Origin: an uncultured Lachnospiraceae bacterium | Lineage (GTDB): Bacteria; Bacillota; Clostridia; Lachnospirales; Lachnospiraceae | Reading direction: 5' to 3' | Assembly (NCBI GenBank): GCA_902473545.1 | Contig: CABRSG010000018.1 | Location: 1-15,989, forward strand | DNA: 15,989 nucleotides | Shown here: one piece after another, positions 7,027 to 13,362 of the stretch | Position numbering within the stretch: the first letter of the stretch is position 1 | Layout of the letters: each line of letters opens with the position of its first letter | Made by a program: the position numbers and the translations under genes | Notes under the pieces: model-generated | Seen by the model: only the letters and a program-made list of their open reading frames with translations | What the model was told of the DNA's origin: nothing | Databases searched by the model: none

Positions 7027-8262
7027 TTACTGACTAAGCAGAGATGTATAGGAAGCTGCGTTGTCTGTCTTAACCATGTTGATGGCGAATGCATCATACT
7101 GGCTCGGGGTTCCGCGACGGTTTGTGATGTTGGACTCTGTCTGTCCGTCGCCGCCGATGTACTCAACATTCAGGTTCAGAATGTCGTCGTATTTCTGAAG
7201 AAGCGGCTGGTAGGTAGCGCTCAGGAAGTTATCTGCTGCGTTGTAGATGTTCAGCCATACGGACTTCGTTGCGTGCGCTGCCTCGTCGAGCTGGTTGGAT
7301 ACCGGAGCGTAGGTAACGGTTGCATCCAGGAAATCCTGATAGTTTTCAGCGGTAACCGCTACGTTCAATGCGTAGTAGGAGCGCTGCTCTTCATTGTATA
7401 CATATACATCATCTGTCAGAACGTTGCCTGCATCATCTGCCGTGCCGATACCGGTGTCGATATCAACGCCGTCCAGTGCGTTTCTCAGAACACGAAGTGT
7501 CAGATAAGCCTGTACGTCTGCATGCTGGCTGATGGTTCCGCCGTAGCCTTCTGCAATAGCTGCAACTGCATCGCTGTTTGCGTCATAACCGAAGGTCGCT
7601 ACGCCCTGATCCTTGGACCATGCGTTGAACATTGCCATGCCCATACCGTCGTTGTTGGAAACAACTACATCGATCTGATCGCCGAAGGAAGCGGACCATG
7701 TGCCGATCGCATTTCCTGCGGTAGCTGCATCCCATGTAGCGCCTGCGGAGTTCTTCATTTCCTGGGAAGCCAGCTCACGTACCACATAGGTCGTGCCGTT
7801 GATTTCCAGTGTGCCGTCCTGTACTGCTGTTGCAGAACCGTCGGTGTTTGTTCCAACCGGATCGCTGTTTGCATCGCCGTCTTTATCAACTGCTGTGCCA
7901 AGAGCCTTACGAACGCCTCTTGTACGTGCAATGGAGTCATTGTGTCCGATATCGCCGATCGCCAGAACGTAGCCGATCACGCCGTCGCCGTTGCGGTCGA
8001 TCGTATCTGCATGTGCCTCGATATATTCCTTAACCATGGTTCCCTGCAGCTCTGCACCCTGGTTTGCGTCGAAGCCTACGTAGTAGGTGTTCTCATTGAA
8101 GCTGAGTGCTGCCATATCAAGCTCTCCTGTGGAGCTGTTGGACGGCTGGCGGTTGAACCATACGAGCGGTTTCGCGCTGTTAGCAACCTCTCCCTCTGCG
8201 AATGCTGTCATGGAAAGACCCATAACCGCTGCCATTGTCAGTGCAAAAATTCTCTTTTTCAT
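7027..8262 (-). CDS. mglB: Secreted galactose/glucose-binding protein, circularly permuted relative to classical MglB
   Basis: This 411-residue substrate-binding protein of the Mgl importer has a signal peptide at about 1-22, cut after AFA. It has no cysteine, hence no lipobox. From PLVWFNRQPS (32-41) it follows E. coli MglB from VPVVFFNKEPS to that protein's C-terminus (about residue 312 here). After a short linker, residues 333-410 match the N-terminal part of classical MglB: LNIYNAADNFLSA against VTIYKYDDNFMSV, and FAINMVKTDNAA against LAINLVDPAAAG. Likely sugar contacts, mapped from E. coli as I recall them: D344 (D14), F346 (F16), N37 (N91), H107 (H152), D109 (D154), R113 (R158), W177 (W183), N204 (N211), D227 (D236). 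N256 is replaced by Q246. The calcium loop DRNGDG (89-94) is kept. AAGGGAGAG is the ribosome site. Galactose/glucose specificity is inferred. Confidence 0.88.
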   Translation of the reverse strand: MKKRIFALTMAAVMGLSMTAFAEGEVANSAKPLVWFNRQPSNSSTGELDMAALSFNENTYYVGFDANQGAELQGTMVKEYIEAHADTIDRNGDGVIGYVLAIGDIGHNDSIARTRGVRKALGTAVDKDGDANSDPVGTNTDGSATAVQDGTLEINGTTYVVRELASQEMKNSAGATWDAATAGNAIGTWSASFGDQIDVVVSNNDGMGMAMFNAWSKDQGVATFGYDANSDAVAAIAEGYGGTISQHADVQAYLTLRVLRNALDGVDIDTGIGTADDAGNVLTDDVYVYNEEQRSYYALNVAVTAENYQDFLDATVTYAPVSNQLDEAAHATKSVWLNIYNAADNFLSATYQPLLQKYDDILNLNVEYIGGDGQTESNITNRRGTPSQYDAFAINMVKTDNAASYTSLLSQ

Positions 8263-8318
8263 ACTTAAAACTCTCCCTTCTGACCGGACCTTTGTCCGTG
8301 CCGTTTGTTGATATCGTC

Positions 8319-8324
8319 ATTATA
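8319..8324 (-). promoter_or_regulatory. Predicted -10 of the mglBAC promoter
   Basis: On the minus strand the sequence is TATAAT (8324-8319), about 57 bases upstream of the mglB ATG. At the -35 distance there is only a T-run (17-base spacer), with no TTGACA-like element. A perfect -10 with no -35 fits an activator-dependent promoter, here probably driven by the AraC-type regulator. Confidence 0.5.
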
Positions 8325-8370
8325 CACGAGCTTCTTCTCAAAAAAACATAGAATATTATTCTTTTCACAT

Positions 8371-8402
8371 TGAAATTTTTATGATTTCTTCGTGAAAATA
8401 TA
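8371..8402. repeat. Direct repeat upstream of the mglB promoter, candidate regulator site
   Basis: TGAAATTTTTA (8371-8381) and TGAAAATATAC (8393-8403) share TGAAA and 8 of the first 10 bases. Their starts are 22 bases apart, two helical turns. They lie about 60-90 bases upstream of the inferred mglB transcription start, where an AraC-type activator could bind. The block is AT-rich, so chance similarity is possible. Confidence 0.3.
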
Positions 8403-8456
8403 CAATATAATTTCTATTATTTGTGGAATCGCATCATTTTGACAGCCTTATAACAG

Positions 8457-8479
8457 GCGGTGCCGTGTGCCGGCAGCGC
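8457..8479. repeat. GC-rich inverted repeat upstream of the OmpR-type regulator promoter
   Basis: GCGGTGCCG (8457-8465) and CGGCAGCGC (8471-8479) pair at 8 of 9 positions around a 5-base loop, with one G-G mismatch. The arms stand out in an AT-rich intergenic region and lie about 35 bases upstream of the -35 at 8513. No T-run follows on either strand, so it is not an obvious terminator. It could be a protein-binding site. Confidence 0.35.
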
Positions 8480-8512
8480 ACCTGAGCAGTTACTTTTCCG
8501 ATATCAGAAGCA

Positions 8513-8541
8513 TTGACAACCTTTCTGCGCACATATAAAAT
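8513..8541 (+). promoter_or_regulatory. Sigma-A-type promoter of the OmpR-type regulator gene
   Basis: A perfect -35 TTGACA (8513-8518) is followed, after a 17-base spacer, by TAAAAT (8536-8541). TATAAA at 8534-8539 is an alternative. Transcription would start near 8548, giving a leader of about 65 bases before the ATG at 8615. The good consensus suggests basal expression of the regulator without an activator. Confidence 0.75.
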
Positions 8542-8614
8542 GATAGAAAACCCCTGCGCAATGGAAGCTTTGCAAACGGGTGTCTATTTTTGAAACAGGA
8601 GGCTTACAGAAGTA

Positions 8615-9304
8615 ATGGCAAAAATTTTGATTGCGGAGGACGATGCGGATATCAGCAGCCTGATCCGCAGAATATGCGAAAAAAGCGGACTGCAGGCGGC
8701 GCAGGCATTTTCCGGCACGGAAGCTGCCCTGCGGCTGGAGCTGGAGACCTTTGATATGATGATCCTTGATCTGATGCTGCCGGGCATGACCGGCGAGGAG
8801 CTTCTTGATAAGGTGCGGATGGAAAAGAGCCTGGCGTTCCCGGTGCTGGTACTCTCTGCAAAAGCGGCGCTTACCAATAAAGTGCAGCTCCTAAACAGCG
8901 GCGCGGATGATTATATGACAAAGCCCTTCGAGCCGGAGGAGCTGCTGGCACGTATCAATGCCTGCCTGCGAAGAGCCGGACGTACAGCCTCCGGGCAGAC
9001 GAACTCCGACAGTCTTTCTTATAAAAAGCTCTGCATCCATCCCGCGTCGCGCAGGGCGACGGTAAACGGCCGCGAGCTTGTCCTCACGCCGCATGAATAT
9101 GAAATTTTGCTCCTTCTTGTGCAGTCGCCGGAGAAGGTATTTTCCCGCGAAGCGCTCTACGAGCAGGTCTGGCAGGGCGGCTACTACGGCGAGGACAACA
9201 CGGTCAATGTCCATGTGAGCAATCTGCGAAAAAAAATTGCCGCACTGGATGCTGATAACGAGTATATCAAAACAGTCTGGGGCATCGGCTTTAAAATGGT
9301 ATAG
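8615..9304 (+). CDS. Response regulator, OmpR/PhoB family, partner of the ABC-2 transporter locus
   Basis: This 229-residue cytoplasmic transcription regulator has an N-terminal receiver with acidic residues E8/D9/D10, phospho-acceptor D52 in ILDLMLPGM, S81 in place of the usual T, and K103 in the TKPF motif. A short linker leads to a C-terminal winged helix (about 130-229) with LTPHEYEILLLL, the recognition region NTVNVHVSNLRKKI and the final WGIGFKM. The ATG at 8615 follows CAGGAGG (8596-8602) by 12 bases. It lies upstream of an ABC-2 ATPase, permease and histidine kinase. By gene order it is probably phosphorylated by that kinase (11130-12083) and binds the repeats at 9307-9350. The stimulus is unknown. 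Related loci often respond to cell-envelope antibiotics or peptides. Confidence 0.93.
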   Translation: MAKILIAEDDADISSLIRRICEKSGLQAAQAFSGTEAALRLELETFDMMILDLMLPGMTGEELLDKVRMEKSLAFPVLVLSAKAALTNKVQLLNSGADDYMTKPFEPEELLARINACLRRAGRTASGQTNSDSLSYKKLCIHPASRRATVNGRELVLTPHEYEILLLLVQSPEKVFSREALYEQVWQGGYYGEDNTVNVHVSNLRKKIAALDADNEYIKTVWGIGFKMV

Positions 9305-9306
9305 CA

Positions 9307-9350
9307 ATCTTTATGATTTCTTTAAACTTTCTTGAGGACTTCTTTAAAGC
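9307..9350 (+). promoter_or_regulatory. Tandem 11-bp direct repeats, predicted OmpR-type regulator operator
   Basis: Three consecutive 11-base units read TTCTTTAAACT (9318-9328), TTCTTGAGGAC (9329-9339) and TTCTTTAAAGC (9340-9350). A weaker fourth, ATCTTTATGAT, precedes them at 9307-9317. The first and third share 9 perfect bases, TTCTTTAAA, 22 bases apart. An 11-bp period is the classic spacing of OmpR/PhoB binding sites. The block ends 8 bases before a perfect TATAAT and covers the -35 region, as expected for an activator site. Confidence 0.72.
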
Positions 9351-9358
9351 GCAGGTTT

Positions 9359-9364
9359 TATAAT
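9359..9364 (+). promoter_or_regulatory. -10 of the ABC transporter/kinase promoter
   Basis: TATAAT lies 31 bases before the ATG at 9396. The only -35-like sequence, TTGAGG (9332-9337), has a 21-base spacer, which is too long. The -35 window is instead filled by the 11-bp repeats. The promoter is therefore probably activated by the regulator encoded just upstream. Confidence 0.65.
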
Positions 9365-9395
9365 GCAGTCATAAAGAAGAAAGGAAGTGTCAAAT

Positions 9396-10322
9396 ATGGA
9401 AATTTATTCCGCAAAATCGCATGATCTTACAAAATACTACCGTAACTTCTGCGCACTGGATAAGGTGAACATCTCCGTAAAGCGCGGGGAAATCTACGGG
9501 CTGGTAGGCGACAACGGCGCCGGCAAAACCACCTTTTTAAAGCTTTTATCGGGACAGATTTTCCCGAGCGGCGGGGAGCTTTCCCTGTTCGGAAAACACA
9601 CGCAGCAGGATCTGAGGGACGCGCGCTCCCGCATCGGCGTGCTGATCGAGGAGGCAGGCTTCTATCCCTCGCTCACCGTCTGGCAGAATCTCGAATACTA
9701 CCGCCTGCAAAAGGGCGTTCCCGGAAAGCAGTCCGTGACGGAGGCGCTTCATATGACCGGTCTTTGGGAATTCCGGAAAAAATCCTGCCGGGAGCTGTCA
9801 TTTGGTATGAAGCAGCGCCTTGGACTGGCGATCGCTCTGCTTGGCGTCCCCGAATTTCTGCTGCTCGACGAGCCGATCAACGGACTCGATCCGAGCGGGA
9901 TCCTGGAAATGCGCAATCTTCTTTTACGGCTGAACCGCGAAAAAAACATCACCATCCTGCTCTCAAGCCATATTTTGAGCGAGCTGGAGCAGATCGCCAC
10001 CGTCTACGGATTTCTGCAGAAAGGGCGTCTGCTGGAGGAAATTTCCGCGGAGGCACTCTATAAAAAATGCGCCGATTATGTGGAGATCCAGGTGGCGGAT
10101 GTACAAACCTACACGGTTCTTTTAGAGCAGAAGCTTCATCACACGCAGTACCAGATCCTGCCAGAGGGCAAAATACACATATTGCAGGCGGACCGCCCGA
10201 CAGAAGTCTACAGCGCCCTGGCAAGCGACGCACAGCTCGCAGTACTCAGCCTCTCTCGCTATCACCAGTCACTGGAGGAATACTACATGAATCTGAAAAA
10301 CGGAGGTGCAAAGAAATGCTAA
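9396..10322 (+). CDS. ABC-2-type transporter ATP-binding protein (BcrA-like)
   Basis: This 308-residue cytoplasmic ATPase pairs with the permease encoded next. Motifs in order are Walker A GDNGAGKTT (38-46), signature LSFGMKQR (134-141), Walker B FLLLDEP (154-160) followed by the D-loop, and switch H192 in LLSSHILSE. Where the Q-loop is expected there is IEEAGFYPSLT, with E for Q, as in many BcrA-type proteins. The C-terminal ~90 residues are the variable region usual in exporters of this class. I chose the ATG at 9396 because AAGGAAG is 8 bases upstream. An in-frame GTG at 9387 overlaps that site. It overlaps the permease gene by 7 bases. The substrate is unknown. Peptide antibiotic export or resistance is a family-based possibility. 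Confidence 0.9.
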   Translation: MEIYSAKSHDLTKYYRNFCALDKVNISVKRGEIYGLVGDNGAGKTTFLKLLSGQIFPSGGELSLFGKHTQQDLRDARSRIGVLIEEAGFYPSLTVWQNLEYYRLQKGVPGKQSVTEALHMTGLWEFRKKSCRELSFGMKQRLGLAIALLGVPEFLLLDEPINGLDPSGILEMRNLLLRLNREKNITILLSSHILSELEQIATVYGFLQKGRLLEEISAEALYKKCADYVEIQVADVQTYTVLLEQKLHHTQYQILPEGKIHILQADRPTEVYSALASDAQLAVLSLSRYHQSLEEYYMNLKNGGAKKC

Positions 10323-11089
10323 ACTATATGAGAAGTGAAATCTACCGCATCACACACAGCCGCTCGTTTTATATTTGCACCGGAATCCTCTGCGGAATCG
10401 TACTGCTTCTGCACGCCGCCCTCATGATAGGCGCTGCAATCACACCGGATTTTAAGTATAACACCGTGCGCTTTTCTTTAAATAACTTTGTGGCACAGCC
10501 GTTTATTATGGTAATTCTCGGCGCAGTCATCGCAGGCACGCTCTTTAATGAGGACAGGAAATCCGGCGTTCTGAAAACGACTGTTGCGTACGGTATCTCC
10601 AGGGAGACCATCCTGATCGGCAAATGCATCGTCAGCCTGCTGACCGCCGTGCTCCTGCTGCTCGTAGTTCTTGTATTTTATGTTGCATGCGCCTTTCTCA
10701 CCCTGCGGGAGCCGGAGTGGCTGCCGGTGCAGCAGATGCTGCTTGCTATCGCCGCCTCCCTGCCGAGCGCCATCGCCTCTCTGATCTTCGGGAACGCGAT
10801 CTTTATGCTCTGCCGCAGGGAAATGACCGCCATTCTCTGGTGGGTTCTGCTGTTCTACGGAATTCCGATGGCATTCTTCTTTATCGGGCTGAAATTTGAA
10901 CTTTTTGAGCGGATCTCCGAGTGGATGCCATATATCTTCCTGAGCATGGGCGTAGGGGTGTCTATGAACACCTACAATAGCATCTGGGATACCGCGGGCG
11001 GTATGCTGCACTGCATTACCGCCGGAACTATCGGCTCCGTCATCTTTCTTATCTGGGGCACACTGCGTCTGCGCCGTCTGGAGATATAA
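10316..11089 (+). CDS. ABC-2-type transporter permease
   Basis: This 257-residue integral membrane protein starts MLNYMRSEIYRITHSRSFYI. Six hydrophobic segments fall at about 18-42, 58-77, 97-128, 141-165, 170-192 and 228-250. An acidic/basic loop, FNEDRKSGVLKTTVAYGISR, after the second segment is typical of ABC-2 permeases. The ATG at 10316 is well supported: CGGAGGTG (10301-10308) lies 7 bases upstream, inside the end of the ATPase gene. The same frame is open well upstream of it, but that part is antisense-like sequence in another frame of the ATPase gene. It overlaps the ATPase stop by 7 bases, so the two are translationally coupled. It forms the exporter with the preceding ATPase. I cannot name the substrate. 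Confidence 0.87.
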   Translation: MLNYMRSEIYRITHSRSFYICTGILCGIVLLLHAALMIGAAITPDFKYNTVRFSLNNFVAQPFIMVILGAVIAGTLFNEDRKSGVLKTTVAYGISRETILIGKCIVSLLTAVLLLLVVLVFYVACAFLTLREPEWLPVQQMLLAIAASLPSAIASLIFGNAIFMLCRREMTAILWWVLLFYGIPMAFFFIGLKFELFERISEWMPYIFLSMGVGVSMNTYNSIWDTAGGMLHCITAGTIGSVIFLIWGTLRLRRLEI

Positions 11090-11129
11090 GGCGGGCGCAC
11101 ACATCATATTTTACTTTGGGAGGAACGCT

Positions 11130-12083
11130 ATGCAGACAATTTTACTTATTTTATGCATCCTCGCAGCGGTGTATTTCGCATACCGTTTCTTCCTGCTGCG
11201 AAAATCCATCCGCAAGAGCTCATCTGCGCTGCGGGAAATCACAGGTGAGCTTTCGGAAAACCGTATCGTGAAGCTGCCCGTACAGGACGCCTGTCTGGAG
11301 GAGCTGCTGGAAGCGATCAATGAAAATCTGACCGCTATCCGGCAGGAGCACATCGCCTACGAGAAAAAGGAGCGGCTGCTGAAGGAGCAGATCGAGAACA
11401 TCAGTCACGACCTGCGCACGCCGCTGACGGCAATTCTCGGCTATCTGAAGCTAATGGATAAGGAAAGCTTTGACGATACGGACGCCGAATCCCTGGCGAT
11501 CGCTATCCGCAAATCAAAAGACCTGCAGGCGCTGATCACCCAGTTTTACGAACTTTCGCGCGTCACCGCACAGGACTTTACCGTCAAAAAAGAACCCGTG
11601 GACGCCGCACGGATCCTTCGTGAAATCTGTCTTGAGCATTACGCGCAGCTCGAGGCGCAGCAGCTTGCAACGGATTTTTCGCTCCCGGAGCATGAAATCC
11701 GGCTGCTCGGCGACGCTGACGCGCTGAAACGCATTTTTGCCAATCTGCTGCAGAACGCCCTGCGCTATGCGCACAGCCAAATCCGGGTGCAGGTACAGAA
11801 AAACAATGCCGACGGCGCGATCTCTTTTTTCTTTGAAAATGATATCCTTCCGGAACAGATTCCTGCCGATCCAGGCCGGCTCTTCGACCGCTTCTATATG
11901 CAGGAGCAGTCGCGCAGCCGCGGCGGAACCGGGCTTGGACTCACCATCAGCAAAACGCTTGCGGAGCACATGGGCGGCAGCATCGAAGCCGCCTGCCGCA
12001 CGCAAGGCAGCGAAACACTCTTTGCCGTGCAGGTCACATTTCCGTGTCCTGATTTTGCGGCTGCTTCATCTCCTTATTCGTAA
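11130..12083 (+). CDS. Sensor histidine kinase with a single N-terminal TM helix
   Basis: This 317-residue kinase is the probable partner of the OmpR-type regulator at 8615. One TM helix (about 3-23) starts almost at the N-terminus, so there is no extracellular sensor domain. A helical linker leads to the HisKA motif NISHDLRTPLTAILGYL with H93. The ATPase part has N-box NLLQNALRYA (205-214), an F-containing ENDIL region (236-240) and G2 GGTGLGL (265-271). The usual family end is near VQVTFP (300-305). The last 12 residues, CPDFAAASSPYS, are encoded within or next to the 30-bp repeat array. GGGAGG precedes the ATG at 11130. With no sensor domain, it may read the state of the neighbouring transporter. 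Its 3' end overlaps the convergent hydrolase gene by 50 bases. Confidence 0.9.
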   Translation: MQTILLILCILAAVYFAYRFFLLRKSIRKSSSALREITGELSENRIVKLPVQDACLEELLEAINENLTAIRQEHIAYEKKERLLKEQIENISHDLRTPLTAILGYLKLMDKESFDDTDAESLAIAIRKSKDLQALITQFYELSRVTAQDFTVKKEPVDAARILREICLEHYAQLEAQQLATDFSLPEHEIRLLGDADALKRIFANLLQNALRYAHSQIRVQVQKNNADGAISFFFENDILPEQIPADPGRLFDRFYMQEQSRSRGGTGLGLTISKTLAEHMGGSIEAACRTQGSETLFAVQVTFPCPDFAAASSPYS

Positions 12084-13362
12084 GCCAGGGCAGCCTGATT
12101 TCCACGCCTGGTATCCGCGGCTGCCTTGTCTCCGGCTTCTGACCTCCCGGCAGGTCTGTCTCTGCATTCTGTTTTCCCGGCAGATCTGCCCCTGCATTCT
12201 GTTTTCCCGGCAGCTTTCCTTCTGAATTCTGAAGCCCCGGTCGTTTCATCTCCGCACTCTGGAGCCGCGCCGCTTTCAGCATTTCTGTGAAATTATTTCT
12301 TGCGCCAAGCACCGCCAGCTTTTTGAGGGCACTGAATACGATCTCCTGCGTTTCGGCATTCAACTGCGACAATTTTTCAAACGCCGCCGGAATCGTTGTC
12401 TTCCAGTTTGAGCCAAATTCGGAAACCGTATCGATTCCATTCACGCTAATCACCTCAAAAAGCGCATCAACGAACCGTTCCCGTTCTTCCTGCGAAAGCT
12501 GACGGATCCACTCGTTGAGCGCGGCATCACGCTGCTTTGCCCCCGGCGTCAGATCACCCAGCATACAAAACTGCCCGTCCTCCACAACCCAGGAAAACGG
12601 ATCGTGCTGCCACAGGCTCACGCTGCTGCTCTTAACCACCAGGAAATCCTCCTGGTTCTCCAGCAGCATTCCCACCAGAGAGGATTGGGGGATCGTCTTT
12701 TCCACCTTCGGAAGCGTGCGCTGAAATTCCGGGCTTTCCAGCACGCATTCCTGAAACCCAGGACCGTCGTGCGAATACACCTTCTGAATGCGTCCCTGTA
12801 TTTCGGGCGCACACTTTGCCGCCGCATAGACGGACAGATTTCCGCCCTTGGAATGACCTCCTATCAAAAGCGCCCCCTGTGTATGGGCGGCTGCCTCGTT
12901 GAGATATTTTGCTGCAGCCTCCTGCGAGGGCACCGGGCACTGAAACGCCATGTTGAAGTCCTCCTTCCAGCCGACGATCGTGGCGTCCGTTCCCCGGAAT
13001 GCAGCATAAGAAAGCCCCGGTCTGATTTTAAATGTGACGGCGGAAAACTGTTTCTCCCGCTCCCTGTCAAGCTGCTCTGCATAGCCGCAGACCGTAATGC
13101 CGCGAAACCGCGGGCTTGCCGCAAGCGCAAACAAAAGCTCACGGCTGCCCTCCGGATTCCACAGATCCGCAAACATTTCCGGGAAGCATTCCGCGCGCAG
13201 CAGCTCCCGGATGCCGATTCCGTTCCAGGTACGGATTCCCGTCATCGACTCCGGAAACTGCATATACGAAACCCATGCCAGGATCAGGCTATCCACGGAA
13301 TTAAACGGCCGCACTTCGAAGTCGTCCAGCATCGTTTCTGCGTAAGTAATCATATTATTCAT
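12034..13362 (-). CDS. DUF2974 (Mbeg1-like) alpha/beta hydrolase with repeat tail
   Basis: This 442-residue protein has a lipase-like core. YAAFRGTDATIVGW (119-132) resembles the oxyanion strand of class 3 lipases. The nucleophile elbow is GGHSKGGN with S171. SHDGPGF gives D199 and WQHDPFSW gives H253, a plausible Ser-Asp-His triad. No signal peptide or TM helix is seen, so it is probably cytoplasmic. The substrate is unknown. From about 367 to the end the protein is a proline-, glutamine- and glutamate-rich series of 10-residue repeats such as KQNAETDLPG, encoded by the 30-bp DNA repeats. The ATG at 13362 follows GAGGAG by 12 bases and overlaps the upstream ATPase/nuclease gene by 8 bases. 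The 3' end lies antisense to the kinase gene's last 50 bases. Confidence 0.82.
   Translation of the reverse strand: MNNMITYAETMLDDFEVRPFNSVDSLILAWVSYMQFPESMTGIRTWNGIGIRELLRAECFPEMFADLWNPEGSRELLFALAASPRFRGITVCGYAEQLDREREKQFSAVTFKIRPGLSYAAFRGTDATIVGWKEDFNMAFQCPVPSQEAAAKYLNEAAAHTQGALLIGGHSKGGNLSVYAAAKCAPEIQGRIQKVYSHDGPGFQECVLESPEFQRTLPKVEKTIPQSSLVGMLLENQEDFLVVKSSSVSLWQHDPFSWVVEDGQFCMLGDLTPGAKQRDAALNEWIRQLSQEERERFVDALFEVISVNGIDTVSEFGSNWKTTIPAAFEKLSQLNAETQEIVFSALKKLAVLGARNNFTEMLKAARLQSAEMKRPGLQNSEGKLPGKQNAGADLPGKQNAETDLPGGQKPETRQPRIPGVEIRLPWLTNKEMKQPQNQDTEM
12056..12265. repeat. 30-bp minisatellite, seven tandem units
   Basis: Seven contiguous 30-base units begin at 12056, 12086, 12116, 12146, 12176, 12206 and 12236. 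The central two (12146-12205) are nearly identical, starting CCCGGCAG and ending GCATTCTGTTTT. Units decay toward both edges, and weaker traces may extend to 12026 and 12295. On the minus strand each unit encodes 10 residues of the hydrolase tail. The array crosses the kinase stop codon (12081-12083). There are no spacers, so it is not a CRISPR. Confidence 0.85.

Larger units (their letters stand above)
8263..8614. other. Divergent intergenic region between mglB and the OmpR-type regulator gene
   Basis: This 352-base stretch has no convincing ORF on either strand. It holds the mglB ribosome site and a -10 near the left end. An AT-rich block (about 8341-8425) contains a 22-bp-period direct repeat. 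A GC-rich inverted repeat lies at 8457-8479, and a good plus-strand promoter at 8513-8541. I see no intrinsic terminator and no riboswitch-like leader. Confidence 0.6.

Noticed and set aside
7273..8268. Cysteine-rich 331-codon plus-strand frame
   Set aside because: It is the antisense of mglB. The high cysteine content comes from complementing alanine codons.
8439..8454. TTGACA followed by TATAAC on the plus strand
   Set aside because: The spacer is only 4 bases, too short for a sigma-A promoter. The pair at 8513-8541 is far better.
8568..8585. CcpA cre-like sequence around TTTGCAAACGGGTGTCT
   Set aside because: It matches only part of the cre consensus, is not palindromic, and lies near the OmpR-type regulator gene instead of the mglB promoter.
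10067..10315. N-terminal extension of the ABC-2 permease
   Set aside because: The frame is open upstream but overlaps the end of the ATPase gene, has no membrane or family features, and the ATG at 10316 has a strong ribosome site at the right distance.
12146..12265. Regular 30-bp repeats suggesting a CRISPR array
   Set aside because: Units are directly adjacent with no spacers, drift in sequence, and lie in a coding frame. No cas genes are present.
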